DNA from: Amyelois transitella
Taxonomy: Eukaryota; Arthropoda; Insecta; Lepidoptera; Pyralidae
Assembly (NCBI RefSeq): GCF_032362555.1
Contig: NC_083517.1
Coordinates: 6,034,001-6,098,000 of the forward strand
Direction of reading: 5' to 3'
Length of the DNA: 64,000 nt
Part shown: piece by piece, positions 38,201 through 51,000 of the stretch
Layout: the number at the start of each line of letters is the position of its first letter
Position numbering within the stretch: the first letter of the stretch is position 1
Program-made: the position numbers and the translations under genes
Notes under the pieces: generated by a model
Seen by the model: the letters and a program-made list of their open reading frames with translations, nothing else
Told to the model about the DNA's origin: nothing
Databases searched by the model: none

Positions 38201-41200
38201 ATTACTTTTCATCCCTGTAAAAACTAAAATTCCCGTGGCATTTGCGAAAAACCTGTATTATTTTGTAGGTGGGGACTAAAAAATAATCAAATTCGAGTCG
38301 AAGATGCAGGAAAAGTATTTGATGTTTCAAAGTTAGATTTGATTTCATATTTTGATAGATTATAAAGTCTTAGCCACACAAAATAAGATAATATCATAAT
38401 ATAATTTTACGATAATATCATAGTAAACTCGGAAAATTCTTCAGTCTTATACATATGTTTAGAACTTTATTTGTTTGTTTCCAAATTATTTATAATTTTT
38501 GGTAAAAAATTATAACCAAAAAATTATCAAGTATTTTAGAAATGAATAAAAATACAGATATTTCTTACACTGAAGTCTGAAAACAACGATGTTAAGCAAG
38601 CCCCAGAGTCGCGGATGCGATATCACGAATAGTGATTTTGGTATTTGCAGGCGCTCGCGACAATATGAAATGCATCGAACAATTTTTCATTCTAAAAATG
38701 TTAGGCGTTTGCAGAATATTGGAATGAGTTTCATTGATGTCACTCCGGTCATAAATCTTTTTAAGATCAAATTTTTTAATCACAAGAGTCTAACATATCC
38801 TCCGTTTTGGTAAGTTGGTGTAAACTCCAATTATTAGAAAGTTTCACATAACATCAGAATTCAAATGAAACTCAAAAAATACCGAAGAATAACGCATCAG
38901 AATTCAAATGAAAATCAAAAAATACCTAAGAATAACGATCTGACGTAAGTTTCGGGCCAATAATGTCACGGATGTAGTAGTATTATTAGTACCTACCTAT
39001 TTTCATTACAGATTTTTCTCAATAAGAACATGAAAACGAATTTTCTAAGTGGCAAATTACCTTTCCAATCTTTGCAACATCATGGAAACGATTGATTGAT
39101 TACAATCAATGACAATTCAAAGGCATAATTTAGAGATTGGATACCGGCTATGAATGTGTAATGTGGATCCTAGGTACTCACTCGTGACAGCGTCATCGCT
39201 TCCTGATCCCATGTTTATGTTCTGAATAAAATCCACACAACGAGGCGGCAATATTGGAAACCGTGAGTCACAACAGAGCTTCAATCAACCACATAAGAAA
39301 AATTGCCACAGTTTGTAAAAACGTGGAACGCCGAGCCAATAACGACGTGAGCGCAGGGCCGAGGAATCTTTGCTTGTGCCGAGCAACGCGGCGCCGCGGT
39401 GTGGTTGCACTGTTTCTAAAATTAGCAATGGTGCCGACGCCGACGACCATTCTGATTCCTGTAGGTCGGACGGAATGCCACCATGATAAGAAATATGAGG
39501 AAATGCCTAAAGCTAATAAACTAGTGCTATTTTGTACAGTTGTTGGTAAAGTACATAAATATGGTTAATTGTACATCTTTGCGCTCTCAACGAAACAATG
39601 TTTTAGGCCAATTAGCTAGAGGTTCTTCTAAAAATCTAAGATTCAAGATTTAGAAACAGTAATGTTAATATTAAAACGTATATAAGATTACATTGTTTGT
39701 TTGGTGAAAACTGAACCATTTCGCACGAGATAACCATTGCATTCTTATCACATGAGATAACGTGACGGGTTTTAGATTACCTACTTAGCCTGTATAAAAC
39801 GTCATAATAACAAACAGGTTAGGTCATATACAAACCAAGAAAATTTGCACCGATGACTCATCAGGCAGTTTGTTCATGGAAATTCATCGATTGCCTAAGT
39901 AGACTAACACAAATAAATATAACATGATTTTATACTGCCGTGATAGGACCACTCCATCTCTTTCCCATGGATGTCGTAAAAGGCGACTAAGGGATAGGTT
40001 TACAAACTTGAGATTCTTTTTTTAGGCGATAGGCTAGCAACTTGTCACTATTCGAATCTCAAGTCTATCTTAAAGCCAAATAGCTGAACGTGGCCTATCA
40101 GTCCGCTCAGGACTGTTAGCTCTGTCTACCCCGCAAGGGATATAGACGTGATTATATGTATGTATGTATGATTTTATACGTTTGATTTATCCACAGATAT
40201 CGTTGATTCTTTGAGTTTGAATTTACTTCGCCACCTAAGAACCTATGTAAGAAGAAGCAATGTTATTTTAGGACCATTATTGCCATTTGATTCAGTAATC
40301 TGTGGGTTCAGTTAATATTCATATATTATATCTCTTCAAAACGAACACTTTTACGTATTATACTATACATACCTACCAACCTACTTTGGTTCAGAAATAG
40401 GTGGCAGTGAATTCAACCGCGTAAGTATTTATGTATGCGGAAAAAATTGTGCATAAGGCAGATTGTAAATCTGCCTTATGGGTTATGGCCTCAGGAACGG
40501 TTTGAAATAAGATTCCGTGCCGTGACCGAAAAATCGGGAGATAGAGTTTGTTTTTGTTGAACTGTTTGATAAAAGAATGTTTAACACAATAAAAATAGGA
40601 AAAGCGCACAATAAGGTTCGTATTTTCTGTGCTCTGCATTGCATTAATTTAATTGTTCTAGCTCTGTTGTTCTGTTTCCGGGTGAGTCACATATGGATCG
40701 TAGTTCTTTCCTTTCTCCCAAATGCAGCTTCGCGACGATGACGTGGGTTTCAGTGGGTGCCGTTACCTTGTCCCGGCGATGCGGTCAACGATCTAGCCGA
40801 TACCGTTTCGCAACCTTTTGTTCCTAAAGTAAATTTATGATGGAAAGTCGGTGATGCACGCAGGGTAGCTGTTTAATTTGACTTATTATTTGCTTTATTA
40901 GATTGCGATTCTTACATTGACGATATATTTATTATTAGACGAGGTTATACCAAATTATTAAAATTCATCGTATGCTTATGTATAGAATTGATTCTTCACG
41001 GTCTGCAGCATTTGAATTGCCTTGGAAGTAGCACCAATTTTTGGACTCTTTAAGCACAAAAAACAAAGCAGCCGCTACGCCACATCGACTTGCCGCGCAC
41101 TTCGTAGATGACGAAATCACCCAGAAAAAAATATGAGCAAGAAATATGGATTGATATCATGATCTTATGACACATAATCGACCATTTAAGAAAGTTTATT

Positions 41201-42165
41201 ATGCTGGAATTATAGATATAATAATTTTAGGATAAGCTTAAAGAGAACTAGAAAAATGCGCAAGTACTTTGTAGGTAACTACAAACTACCTATAACTTTG
41301 ATTATTCACAATAGCTAAGTAGCAAATCAGATAGTTTCTTCCTTCAAAAAGGTGAGGACGTAACCGGGCATAAATGGCTAATTAGAACGAATTAAGTACC
41401 TACATATATATGTTACATCACCTTCGTCATGATAAATTAAATTATTACAAAGGTCATTATGTACTAACGAAACTTACCAAGTCCCATCTGACAGAAGATT
41501 ACTTCTGCTTCGATGACGTGCGCGACAGGAACGCGGGCGGGCTCGTTCGGAACGGAGGCTGGTTGAGAAGCTGGGTCCATCTTCACAGGTGCGGGAGCAG
41601 GAGCAGGTTTTGGAGTCTCTTGGACTTGGACCGCAGGCTTAGGCTCGGGATGAATCTGCACCGGTGGTTCCGGCAGAGGCTTCACAATTGGCGCGGGTGC
41701 AGGAGTAGAAACAGGTGCAGGAGTAGGTGGAGGTGCAGAAGTAGGCGCGAGTACAGGAGTAGGATCAAACGCCACAATAGTTGGCTCAGGTGTGGGTTCT
41801 TTAGGTTTAGGCAGTGGCGGCTCGGGACGATGCAGTGGCGATTCGCCCGCTGTATCGGCGTCGGATTCACTGTCGGTGAATTTGTCTGCAAGTTGGTCAG
41901 CTAGTTTATCCGCCGCAGAAGGAGCGCGAGGCATGTCCACAAATGGATCGTCACGTTCCATGTCAATGAAATTCTGACTAGCAATGCGCGGTTGGTGGAG
42001 AGGCGATTCGTTGGCATCCTGCTTGCTCTCGCGGTCTAAATGCTCAAAGTCGTCCGTTGAATCCTGGTCGCGCTTCAGAGTTTGTTCGGGGTGCGATGCA
42101 CCTGCAGGCACAGGCACAGTGTCTCCGCCCGCGAGGCCACCAAGAAGCGAATCGGCGCTTTCCAT
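20296..42165 (-). CDS. Rtnl1: Reticulon-like protein 1, long isoform
   Basis: Exons on the minus strand: 42165-41478, 24322-24115, 23029-22928, 22506-22400, 21790-21685, 20350-20296; 421 residues, every junction GT/AG and phase-consistent. Residues 1-229 form an acidic, then Pro/Ala-rich N-terminal region typical of long reticulons. From about residue 230 comes the reticulon homology domain: [18 protein letters not shown], first hairpin, [20 protein letters not shown], a 60-residue loop ending [16 protein letters not shown], second hairpin ([14 protein letters not shown]), [13 protein letters not shown], and [13 protein letters not shown]. The tail is SESEKDK. Reticulons insert hairpins in the ER membrane and shape tubules (family knowledge). 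The shared domain is also used by two shorter isoforms. It is divergent to lace. Confidence 0.93.
20385..20640 (+). repeat. SINE, (TATG)n-tailed family copy
   Basis: Starts GTGCCGTGTGGTTCCCGGCA in the last Rtnl1 intron and runs antisense to the gene. It is diverged in the middle, with a short tail. Confidence 0.7.
25327..25393 (-). CDS. Rtnl1: Rtnl1 alternative first exon, short isoform 3
   Basis: ATG at 25393 opens [20 protein letters not shown] and reaches a CAG|GTATAG donor at 25327 in phase 1. It can therefore splice straight to the exon starting at 24322, about 1 kb downstream, giving a 214-residue protein. The surrounding GC-rich island (about 25330-25500) in AT-rich DNA fits a promoter. 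The peptide is not a motif I recognise, so the call rests on phase, donor and composition. Confidence 0.5.
27597..27780 (+). repeat. SINE, (TATG)n-tailed family, 5'-truncated, inside the Helitron
   Basis: Starts at GGCGACTAAGGGATGGGCTT and continues to GACGTGACCATATGTATGTA. It is the innermost layer of the nest at 26930-28373. Confidence 0.7.
27810..27882 (+). repeat. tRNA-like segment (tRNA-derived repeat)
   Basis: TGGTCCAGTGGTTAG resembles a pol III A box and AAGTTCGAATCCC a B box at tRNA spacing. The two ends do not pair as an acceptor stem, so it is probably a tRNA-derived repeat, not a working tRNA gene. Confidence 0.4.
28382..32427. other. Rtnl1 intron, no recognised genes
   Basis: About 4 kb of AT-rich intron between the second and third alternative first exons. 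Frames are short and biased; no repeat that I can name. Confidence 0.5.
32428..32590 (-). CDS. Rtnl1: Rtnl1 alternative first exons, short isoform 2
   Basis: Two small exons, 32590-32548 ([14 protein letters not shown]..., donor GTAAGT) and 32463-32428 (acceptor TTGCAG, reading [12 protein letters not shown], donor GTGAGT), leave phase 1 and so join the shared exon at 24322 exactly as the long exon does. The predicted isoform has 218 residues with only 26 before the reticulon domain. A GC-rich block up to about 32720 is the likely promoter and 5' UTR. The exact exon phase supports this; transcription is inferred. Confidence 0.7.
33863..33935 (+). repeat. tRNA-derived repeat head
   Basis: CGGCTCAGTTGGCGAGCG matches a pol III A box and AGGTTCGATCC a B box about 50 bases on. 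No acceptor stem closes it, so it is more likely a SINE head than a tRNA. Confidence 0.35.
36232..36340 (+). repeat. Dispersed repeat (GCGACTCCCAT family)
   Basis: Contains GCTCTGAAGAGGAGCCTGGG, GACCATGGATCT and GAAGCGACTCCCATCTGACC. The same blocks recur at 56098-56180 and 61840-62060 in lace and SID-1-like introns. Confidence 0.55.
38852..38937. repeat. 43-bp tandem duplication
   Basis: Two adjacent 43-base units (38852-38894, 38895-38937) starting CATCAGAATTCAAATGAAA and ending AAGAATAACG differ at two positions. Confidence 0.8.
39936..40167 (+). repeat. SINE, (TATG)n-tailed family, with target duplication
   Basis: Slightly 5'-shortened copy flanked by the identical 12-mer ATGATTTTATAC (39924-39935 and 40168-40179), so a recent retroposition. 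It lies in the long Rtnl1 intron. Confidence 0.85.
40452..40480. other. 13-bp perfect hairpin
   Basis: CATAAGGCAGATT, loop GTA, AATCTGCCTTATG. Intronic; role unknown. Confidence 0.5.
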
Positions 42166-42872
42166 AATTGACACGTTTTTAAGAATGAGAGTACGAGAAA
42201 CAAATTTAGTCCCAACCGGTCCAGGAGATCAATAGGGTGCGGTAACAGCGTAAGTGCAAGTTAGGGTGTGAGGGCGCAGAGGGCGGGTCTTATCGTAACT
42301 CTACACTGTATCAGACTGATGTTCGAACCCGTGCCGCTGCACGACGTCACTCAGCACGAGAAACGGTATTACTCATAGTCGACCCTCCGAGTGGCCGCAC
42401 AATGCAATGCAGTACTGCGGGGGCGCGGTAAGCCTTCCGCCGGTATTTGAAATTTAGAAAACTAATAACTTGTCCAAAGTAAGATATAGGTTGTAATAAG
42501 GAAGCAGATCTCTACTAAGAAGATGAGAATGACAAATCTTTTTCAAAACTGTTCGAATGAAATTAAACAGAAACCGTAGAGTGACCGTAAAAATATGACA
42601 AAATTATATTGACTTTCTGAAATACGTAGACTGTGCTGTTTTACCGACAACCAGAGTTACCAACTCTCAAAAATATATATCCCTAAACCTAAGTCAAAAC
42701 CTCCTAAAATTGCCTCAATTATTTGAAAATCCCCCTAAAACTTGTTAAAAAAAAATAATATATAAATAAATGTAGTAATATTAAATTTTATCTATCTTTA
42801 TTTATTAATTATCTCATACGTTATGAATTATATCAATTGTTTCTAAGAAAAATCGTATTTATAATTTTTTAA

Positions 42873-43137
42873 TCTATACTAATATTATAAAGCTGAAGAG
42901 TTTGTTTGTTTGAACGCGTTAATCTCAGGAACTACTGGTTCAAATTGAAAAATTATTTTTGTGTTGAATAGACCATTTATCGAGGAAGGTTTTAGACTAT
43001 ATAACATCACGCTGCTACTATTAGGAGCGAAGAAATTATGGAAAATGTGAAAAAGCGGGGAAAATTATTAATTCTTGAGGGCTTCAATGATGCCCAAAAT
43101 AACTATTCCACACGGAGGAAGTCGCGGGCACAGCTAG
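42873..43137 (+). mobile_element. Short Helitron between Rtnl1 and lace
   Basis: Starts TCTATACTAATATTATAAAG after A and ends AGTCGCGGGCACAGCTAG before T; 265 bp, non-autonomous. Same termini as the copy at 52595-53223. Confidence 0.75.
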
Positions 43138-43639
43138 TCAGCTATATTGACATTACATGAACTTAACATTTTTGAAGATGGATTAAATGTAGAGCATGAT
43201 CCACCATTCCGTTAGGAAGCGATACTAGTCATTAGAGAGTGGTTAAATATTATTACACTAGATATCATTCAGTCCGAAGTCATTCGTTGGTAAAAAAAAA
43301 TATTTAAATGATTATTATTTGATTGAATAGTTTATAACCCTAAAAAAATCCCATCCCACTTGTTTACCCCTAAATTTTGCGGGAAAACCCCTAAGTTGGA
43401 AACTGTGCCGACAACAACCACCAACAAGGGGACGGGTCGTTTCGATGTGACAGGACAGGTGTCAGCTGTGATGACAGGACAGCTGATTTACGTCATATTT
43501 TTTTTATTGAAGTAGGTTTCGCTCTCGTTAACCAAGAGACCATGCCAACGAGAATTTTGTTATACGTTCACTGGCCTGTCTGAGAAAAAATAATTTGATT
43601 TTTCTATTACGTAAATGGCAAAGTAAAAGCTCTGATGAA

Positions 43640-44990
43640 CTATCCTATGTAAGTGCCCTATGCATGTACTTTTCCTGCATACCTAAATAAACAAACCCGG
43701 ATACAAAAATGGCAGACTAGAGATGTTCACTTGTTCATTTACTCGATAATATTTTATCGATGGATGAGTGAGATACGATTATTAGCTGCAATATTAGGTG
43801 TAAATTTAATAAAAAAATAATAAAACTGATCGCTTGGAATTCAGATAATAATGAGGTGAATAATTGCTGAGGCCTGCGACTACTTATTATAAGATATTAT
43901 GTGAGTACCTACTATAACGAAATGTGTTTCCATTTGGTGGGCTATATGCCTGCTTATGATACAAAGTACTTAGTATAAAAATACATTTCAGTCAAAATTA
44001 AAATAAGTAACAGAAAAAAAAATTCAGAAAAAAGACTTATTCATAGTATGTTTTCTATGAGTTTTTTGACAAAAGTACATGAAGTCAATCACCTATTCCA
44101 GTCACTACACAACATGCTATCAACATATCAGTCAAAATAGAAATTGTGAATAATGTCGTAATCGGAATAACCAGTCAACATATAGAGGGTAAAATTTAAA
44201 TAAATTCATTGGATCTAAAATAAATAGATTGAGACATTATTTACCTTTGCAAATACTGTTGGGATAGCATCATCTCTAAATGTAACTATATTTAAAGTAT
44301 TATTGAATGCACTCTCTTTAAAGTGCATTAAGCACACATAGATGTCTTTTGTTCCCGGCCGGATATTTTCTATGCCAATCATTTGTAGCCATTCCCTTCA
44401 CCGAGATTCGTTCCTTGGCAAACTAAAACGAGAAAAAAATGCAATAACATAACTTATTAATATCTCGAATAACGTAACTCGAATAAATAACCTAATTATC
44501 GATAAGATTCTATGTTCGATGTTGTTCGACACTAGCACCCGTGTTTATGTTTTCCATGTGAATGAAATATTGAGAATATTACAATTTTCTAAACCACACA
44601 ACAAAGAAGATTAAAAGTGATAGGTTTTTAAACACATTTAAATAAATACACTTTATGACAATAATTTAACCAAATATTAACCACTTGCCGGTGAAAGGTT
44701 AAATTCGGCTTATTTTTGCTTTGGCATAAGCCACAATATGCTATTGAACACTTTATTTTATAGTTTATTAACGATTAATATTAGCACAGCTTGGTAGAAG
44801 TCGAAAAACACGGGATTTCCTCGGAAAAACGTAAAAACTCACGTTGACAATTTCACAAAGAGGGTGCTGATAAAAGAGTGTAAACGTTTTTCGTCCGTAA
44901 AACCACTGTTGTGAGAAAGAGACAGATATATTATTGTTTATTTCTGAGTCAAGTTGAACAATTACGGCATTTTCATAGGATATTTCTTTA
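43640..44990 (+). repeat. Duplicated block upstream of lace, partner of 17855-18740
   Basis: The lace-proximal copy of the duplicated block. Relative to the 18-kb copy it has an extra segment of about 60 bases near 44840-44900 and a longer middle. Its right part ends about 110 bases before the lace ATG, so it may contain the lace promoter and 5' UTR. Confidence 0.6.
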
Positions 44991-45099
44991 TTGCTCTTCC
45001 CCTATACCTATTTATTTAGTTTGTGGTCGTTGCATAGCCGGAGTGGAGTATGCACGAATTTCTTATTGGCACATAGTGGTTATATTCTCTTCGGGCACA

Positions 45100-48000
45100 A
45101 TGAGTCTTCATGTTGATTCAAGTAGTACCGGGAGTATTAAATGCGTCGATAAAGGAATACCAAAATTAAATGGAAAAACGCAGTTGCACAAAAATGGCTA
45201 TTCAAATGGTTCACTGTTAGGCCATGGAACCGGTGTAAGTAATTTTTATTACAATAGAAGTACATGGGTATGTAAACAATTAAGGAGCGAATAACATTAT
45301 GATGGGCATTTTCCGCCTACTACCAAAGAGACGACCTGACACACCTACTTTTGTTATTAGTTTATTGCAGTCCTTGTTACCTGAAAGCACGGAAATCAGC
45401 CCATTGATCGACTGACCCACTCCCACTACGTTATGGTGTAGCATTGTCGACGACATTAGCAAAGCTAAAAGTCTATATTTTACTGTTTAGCAACAAACAT
45501 TATATATATATTATTAATGTTATATTATTAATGTTAACTTCTATTCCAAAATCTGTTACAAAAAAATTTTGTTCCTGTATAGTATTTTTGCTATCTATAT
45601 TTATTAGAATTAGAAGAAAAATCTTTTTAAAAACATCTTGAAGGACTGTTATTTTTTATTCTTTTACATTTCTCTTATTTCAGAAAATGGTTAACAAGAA
45701 TGAGGAGTCAAAACCACCACCTCCCATGGACTGGTCAAAGTATGACACATTTCCGGGCACATTTGAGAAGTGTTCACTGATGACTTTGGTACTGACTCAC
45801 ATTGGCCTCTACATTCTTATGTTCCTGGGCTTTATTAACCAGCTGTTATTCAAACCTAAGGTTGCCACTGAAAAAAATAGGGAGGTATGTCCTACCATAA
45901 TCATAAATGGAAGTATATGTATATATATTTGATGGCCTCTGTGGCTCAGCGGTAGTACGCTTGTCTGTGACACCGGAGGTCCCGGGTTCAAATCCCGGTC
46001 AAGGCATGATGAGAAAAGAACTTTTTCTGATTGTCCTGGGTCTTGGATGTTTATCTTTATAAGTATTTATTATAAAATATAGTATCATTGAGTTAGTATC
46101 TCGTAACACAAGTTTCGAACTTACTGTGAGGCTAACTCAATCAGTGTAATTTGCCCCGTATATATATATTTATATCTTAGCCGAGTATTCCACTGCTGCA
46201 CTAAAGTTATCCAAAAACCTGGTTTGGTGGAAAGCTATGTACTTGGTTAGAGCATCATCCTTTTTTTTTCTCCTAAGGTGAAATCCTTTTTATGGAATGC
46301 CGCCTGGGTCTTCACCCCGGGAGAGTGTGCGTCTCCTGGCATCTAATGTGCCAGCCTACCCACTGAAACCCCTCTGGTGTGCCCTTTTCGCCATTTTTAG
46401 GACATCATGGGATTGCATGGCCTTTCACCATGATGCCCTCTGGCTCCCTGGTGTGACTTGCCAGGGACTCTTACCATTTAGGCGACCAATAAGTTGCTGA
46501 CTGCCCTTTTTACTTCAGGGTCAAAATTTGCCTCTAATGAGGCAGTAAGCGTGCACGATATCGCCCACGCCTTCTGCCTCGCTGTCCCTAGAGAATCATC
46601 CTGGGTAATTTCTAGTCTTATCTAATGTTTTATAGCATTTTTAACGTCTGACAGAAGAAGAGGGGTGTTTATTAGTTTGATGTGTCTGTCATCATAGCTC
46701 ACAAACAGATGAAGAAATTTTAATTAAGTTCTTTATTTATTAATGGTGATCACGTGGTAATGTTCTTAGAAAGTTGTGGGAGTTGAATTTGAAACTATGG
46801 TAAGGGAAGACAGAATGTCGGCGAATATAGTTGAAATTCAGTCATTTCAATTAAAATTTAATAATATTTTAATACTTTTTGTGCCAGTAGTTCTTGTGTT
46901 TTGGTAATAGATGTGCATGACAAAACAATACCTTCGTAGTATTGCGATGTCCATCTGTTGACTACAGAACCGTTAAAAACAATTATAAAGTATCCTTTTC
47001 ATAGCTGCGCATATTTAATTAGCTTAGAGTATTCTCTATTTAGCACCATTGATTAGGCTAATTAGATTTTCATTTGCGCATTTTTCGAGGCAAGGTATTA
47101 ATTGTAAAATCACGTTAGTAAGTACGTAAGTAGTCTTTTTCTTGTACCTACATTAAAGACTTGTTATATTAATGTTTTGGCGTTTGTCGCAGGTCGCCTT
47201 GGGTTACCCCTGGGTCCACATTAATTGCGTAATGTCCTTTTTGGTTATTTATTACCCATAGCTATTTCCATGGTCAACTGATTAATTTTTACCTCTCAAA
47301 TTCTAACTAAAATATTGTCTAACTAGCTGCATCCCGGGGCTTCGCTCTCGTAGAACTTGTATACTAAATCTAAATCTGTCCAATAGATTTTGTGTGAAAG
47401 AGTAACAAACACATACATCCTTACAAACTTTCGTATTTATAATATTAGTAGATATCTTATTTTATGGGCCGGTGGCTGACCTTCAACGCATCTTCCGTCA
47501 TTATTGACCAGTTTGACGACATAACATCCATTTATTTTATTAGTAGGACGGACCTCAACTAAATAGTAGGTAGTTACTTAGTTGGTTTGTAAACACAATA
47601 GAAATAGTATAGGTTTATTGAAATAATGATTAAATTTTTTATTGTCATTGGATATTGTCCTTACATTATACCATTCCACAGAATTATATTATTATGTAAA
47701 ATATTGTCAATGAGTAATCTTATTCGTACTACATTTTGACGGAGAATCGCCGTCATATCAGATTTTATCTTCCATTATCTCGTCCTCGTACTTTTGTTTC
47801 AAATTGGGGAATTGTCTTTAGACATACATAGTGAATATTTGAGTTTGTGTTTGAAATTAGTTATGCTTTGGTTAGTATGGCTCTGTAAGCCTCTTTGTTG
47901 AAATTTACTTCTGCACCGACACTAGAAATTATTTCCATCGAATCTATCATTCATTATTGTACCTACAATCATGGACGATATCGAATACAAGACTTCACAC

Positions 48001-51000
48001 GATAGAAGGACAATAATTATAAGCGCGTGGTCGCATGATGTTGCTACTGTGCGAACAGTATCAATCCAAAAACAAATCAGGTTTTTGCCGAATGGAAGTA
48101 GGTACCTACTTTGAAGGTGTTATCGTCTATGGTCTAGTGAGCCTATTCTTGTGTTTTAGTTCAAGGTGACTTGTTTGCTACAGATTCCTAATCTGCCCGA
48201 AGGTCGAAACCATTACAGTTGGTTTGGTGAATGAAAACAATCGCATTCTTGTTACAAATTACGCTAACGTTTTACAGTAATCGTGTAATAACCGACATAT
48301 ATAAAAGAAGTAACAAGGAGCAATCCTATTTTTCTTGCTTCGCTGCACTGCCCCCATATAGGTACACTACTATTAGCGAGCTTTCAGTATTGCGCGAGCA
48401 CTGTTTAATAAAGAGGTCGCTAATATTGCACCATTCTCTATTGCCCAACTATTAGTGTACCCCGATTCATCCATAGTCATTCAATCTAGGCTAATGATTT
48501 GTTCCTTCATTTAAATTATGGAATGGAGTACGACTCTTGCCAGCGACAAACCGAAAGGATCTATGCGTATTCTTTCATCTATTACACTAGTTTACAGTAT
48601 ATCTGTAGCCAAAATAATTTTAGCTGTTGCTAACTTTATATGGTATGCATATTTCAAATATGTAAATATATTTTTTTTATCAGCTCTAGTTTTTGAGTTT
48701 CAGCTATGATGTAAAAACAAAAAAAAAAACATACATGTATTTAATTAGAAATTATTTATTAAAAAATTAAATTATTCATTGGCTTCTACAAAACTTCGTT
48801 TCAAAGCTTTTCTCTGATGTGTAGATTTAGAAAAATGGCGTATCAGAGACCAACAATAGTCAGACATCATATCTTCTCCATAGTGAGCTGAGGAAATTTT
48901 TGGCACATGTATGAAAAGCAATTCCCTTTTTTATCTAGTGATTTAACAAACTGTTTCATGATTCCCAGCTTAATGTGTAATGGTGGAAGTATAATTTTGT
49001 CACGAGCTACTAATTCTGGATTTTATTGTGCTTTCCAGGCATCATATTTGTTCTTAAAGGCCAAACCCTTCTCACCCAATGCTCTCGTTTAGCTCTACTG
49101 TCCCAAAGGCAAATAAAACAGGGAAACTTAGTGTAACCACTTTGTTGACCGAGAAGAATGTTCACCATTTTTAAATCAACACAAATTTGCCACTGATAGT
49201 CATTGTATTTTATTTTATCCAAGACTAACGAGATGTTACAATATTCTTCCTTTAACTTTGTACTGTGGGCAATAGGTACTCCAGCATATTTATTTCCGTT
49301 ATGTAACAGAATACACTTTAGACTACGTTTTGAGCTGTCAATGAATAAACGCCAATCGTCTGGTTTGTAATGTTTCAAGCCCATTTTCATCAACAAGTTC
49401 GTAATATCTGAACAAAAGGAAATATCTTTTTCGTCGGAAAAATAACACCGTAACTCTTTTTCTCTTTCACGATAAAAAGTTATTTTAGTTCCCGAGGTAA
49501 GTAAATTTCTTTCTTTCAGTCTTGATGCCAATAATTCTGAAGCTTATTTAGAAAGATTCAAGTCTCTTACAAGATCATCTAACTCATATTGAGAAAAGCA
49601 TTTTGGCTCTTTTGATATATCTTCAAAATCAGGATCATTTTGTGATGTACAAGGTGTTCCAATGTCTTGTTTTAAGGGTTGAGATCCATGTTCAGGTACT
49701 GAAACGTTAGGTGAATGCGGTACCGGACCCTGAACACAAGTAGTACTTGGGTACTGCCATTTAAACCGTTTACATTCACACTACAAAAGTAACAGTCTTT
49801 GTGATGATTTTGTGGTTCTCGCGAAATCGTTGGTGTTCCAAATTTAAAGGCACTTCTTTTACCACTTTTCCATAATCTTAAATATTCCACGCACGATTTA
49901 CACACACAATTGGGAGTCCAAGACTTGTCATTTTTATCCAAGAGCTTCCCAAAGTACTCAAAATAGGTATTTTCACTAACTCTGATATAACTTATCTACT
50001 GTCTTTAAACACATATTGTCCGCATATATAGCAACAATGATTTGGATTATTTAAGCAACGTCATTTTGAACTACTCATGTTGCAAAAACTTTAGATATTA
50101 TTTACAATACAATAAAAAACGTACTTTATCGGTAAACAAATAAGCACAAATGATAAAATTCATAAAAAAAGTAACTCGAGCTGCACGAAAAATTTTAAGG
50201 GTAGATTTGACATAAACGAGTCATAAGTAAACACTATCAACCATCTAAATCACGGCAACTGACAAAAAGTGGAATTTTGTAAACTAGTGTTATAGATACT
50301 TCAGGCCTGGGTCCGGTGGTTGAGAACCAACGTCTATAATTAGATAAGCGATAAATATGAATCAGTTATATTTGTTGTAGTATTATCCTCTGTCCAGTAT
50401 GCCTATATCATTTAACACTCACTGGCAATGATTGTGTAATGGTGTAATGATTCCCTCGTTAAAAAAGATAAAGTTTCAAGGCTGATTAATCCAGAGATAA
50501 TTACTAAAAAAATACATGCTCATCGCGTATTTACTTAGTTACTAACTATTACTAATTGCATAATTAAAGTGTATGACATTATCATATCAACAACAAGGTC
50601 TATAGTTCCTAAACTGACGAATAGTTTTTGTTCTTCTTCAGCATAATTATGTATATTCGCCCACTGCTGTACATACGCCTTTCCAATATCTTTCCACCTA
50701 GCTCTATCAAAGGTTTTTCTGGCCCAAATTATCCCGGCATGGTTTTTTAAAGTCGTCGGACCAACGAGCAAAGGATCTGCTAGTAGCCCTCTTTCCAGCT
50801 CTTGGTCACCATTCCAGAACAGATTTGCTCCATTGACCGTATCTACGTCGCGTCCATGTGATGGTGTCGCTACGTAATTTTTCCCTTGTCCATGTTCATT
50901 TTCAGACCTACTTTAATTGACGCATATTATAAATCTGTAAGAGACTTTCGATTTCCGACTTGTAATTATTTTGTAAATAGCTTTTGCGCGGGGCCTCGTC

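Larger units (their letters stand above)
32721..41477. other. Rtnl1 first intron of the long isoform
   Basis: Mostly unrecognised AT-rich sequence. It holds a tRNA-derived repeat head near 33863, a repeat piece at 36232-36340, two small GC hairpins at 37504-37561, Helitron-like scraps near 38120, a 43-bp tandem duplication at 38852-38937, a SINE at 39936 and a 13-bp hairpin at 40452. Confidence 0.5.

Noticed and set aside
39254-39568. Plus-strand frame of 104 codons
   Set aside because: No domain, no splice or promoter evidence, inside the Rtnl1 intron; likely chance.
45932-46010. Possible tRNA gene
   Set aside because: The same head and non-tRNA body recur at 59476, so this is a tRNA-derived SINE.
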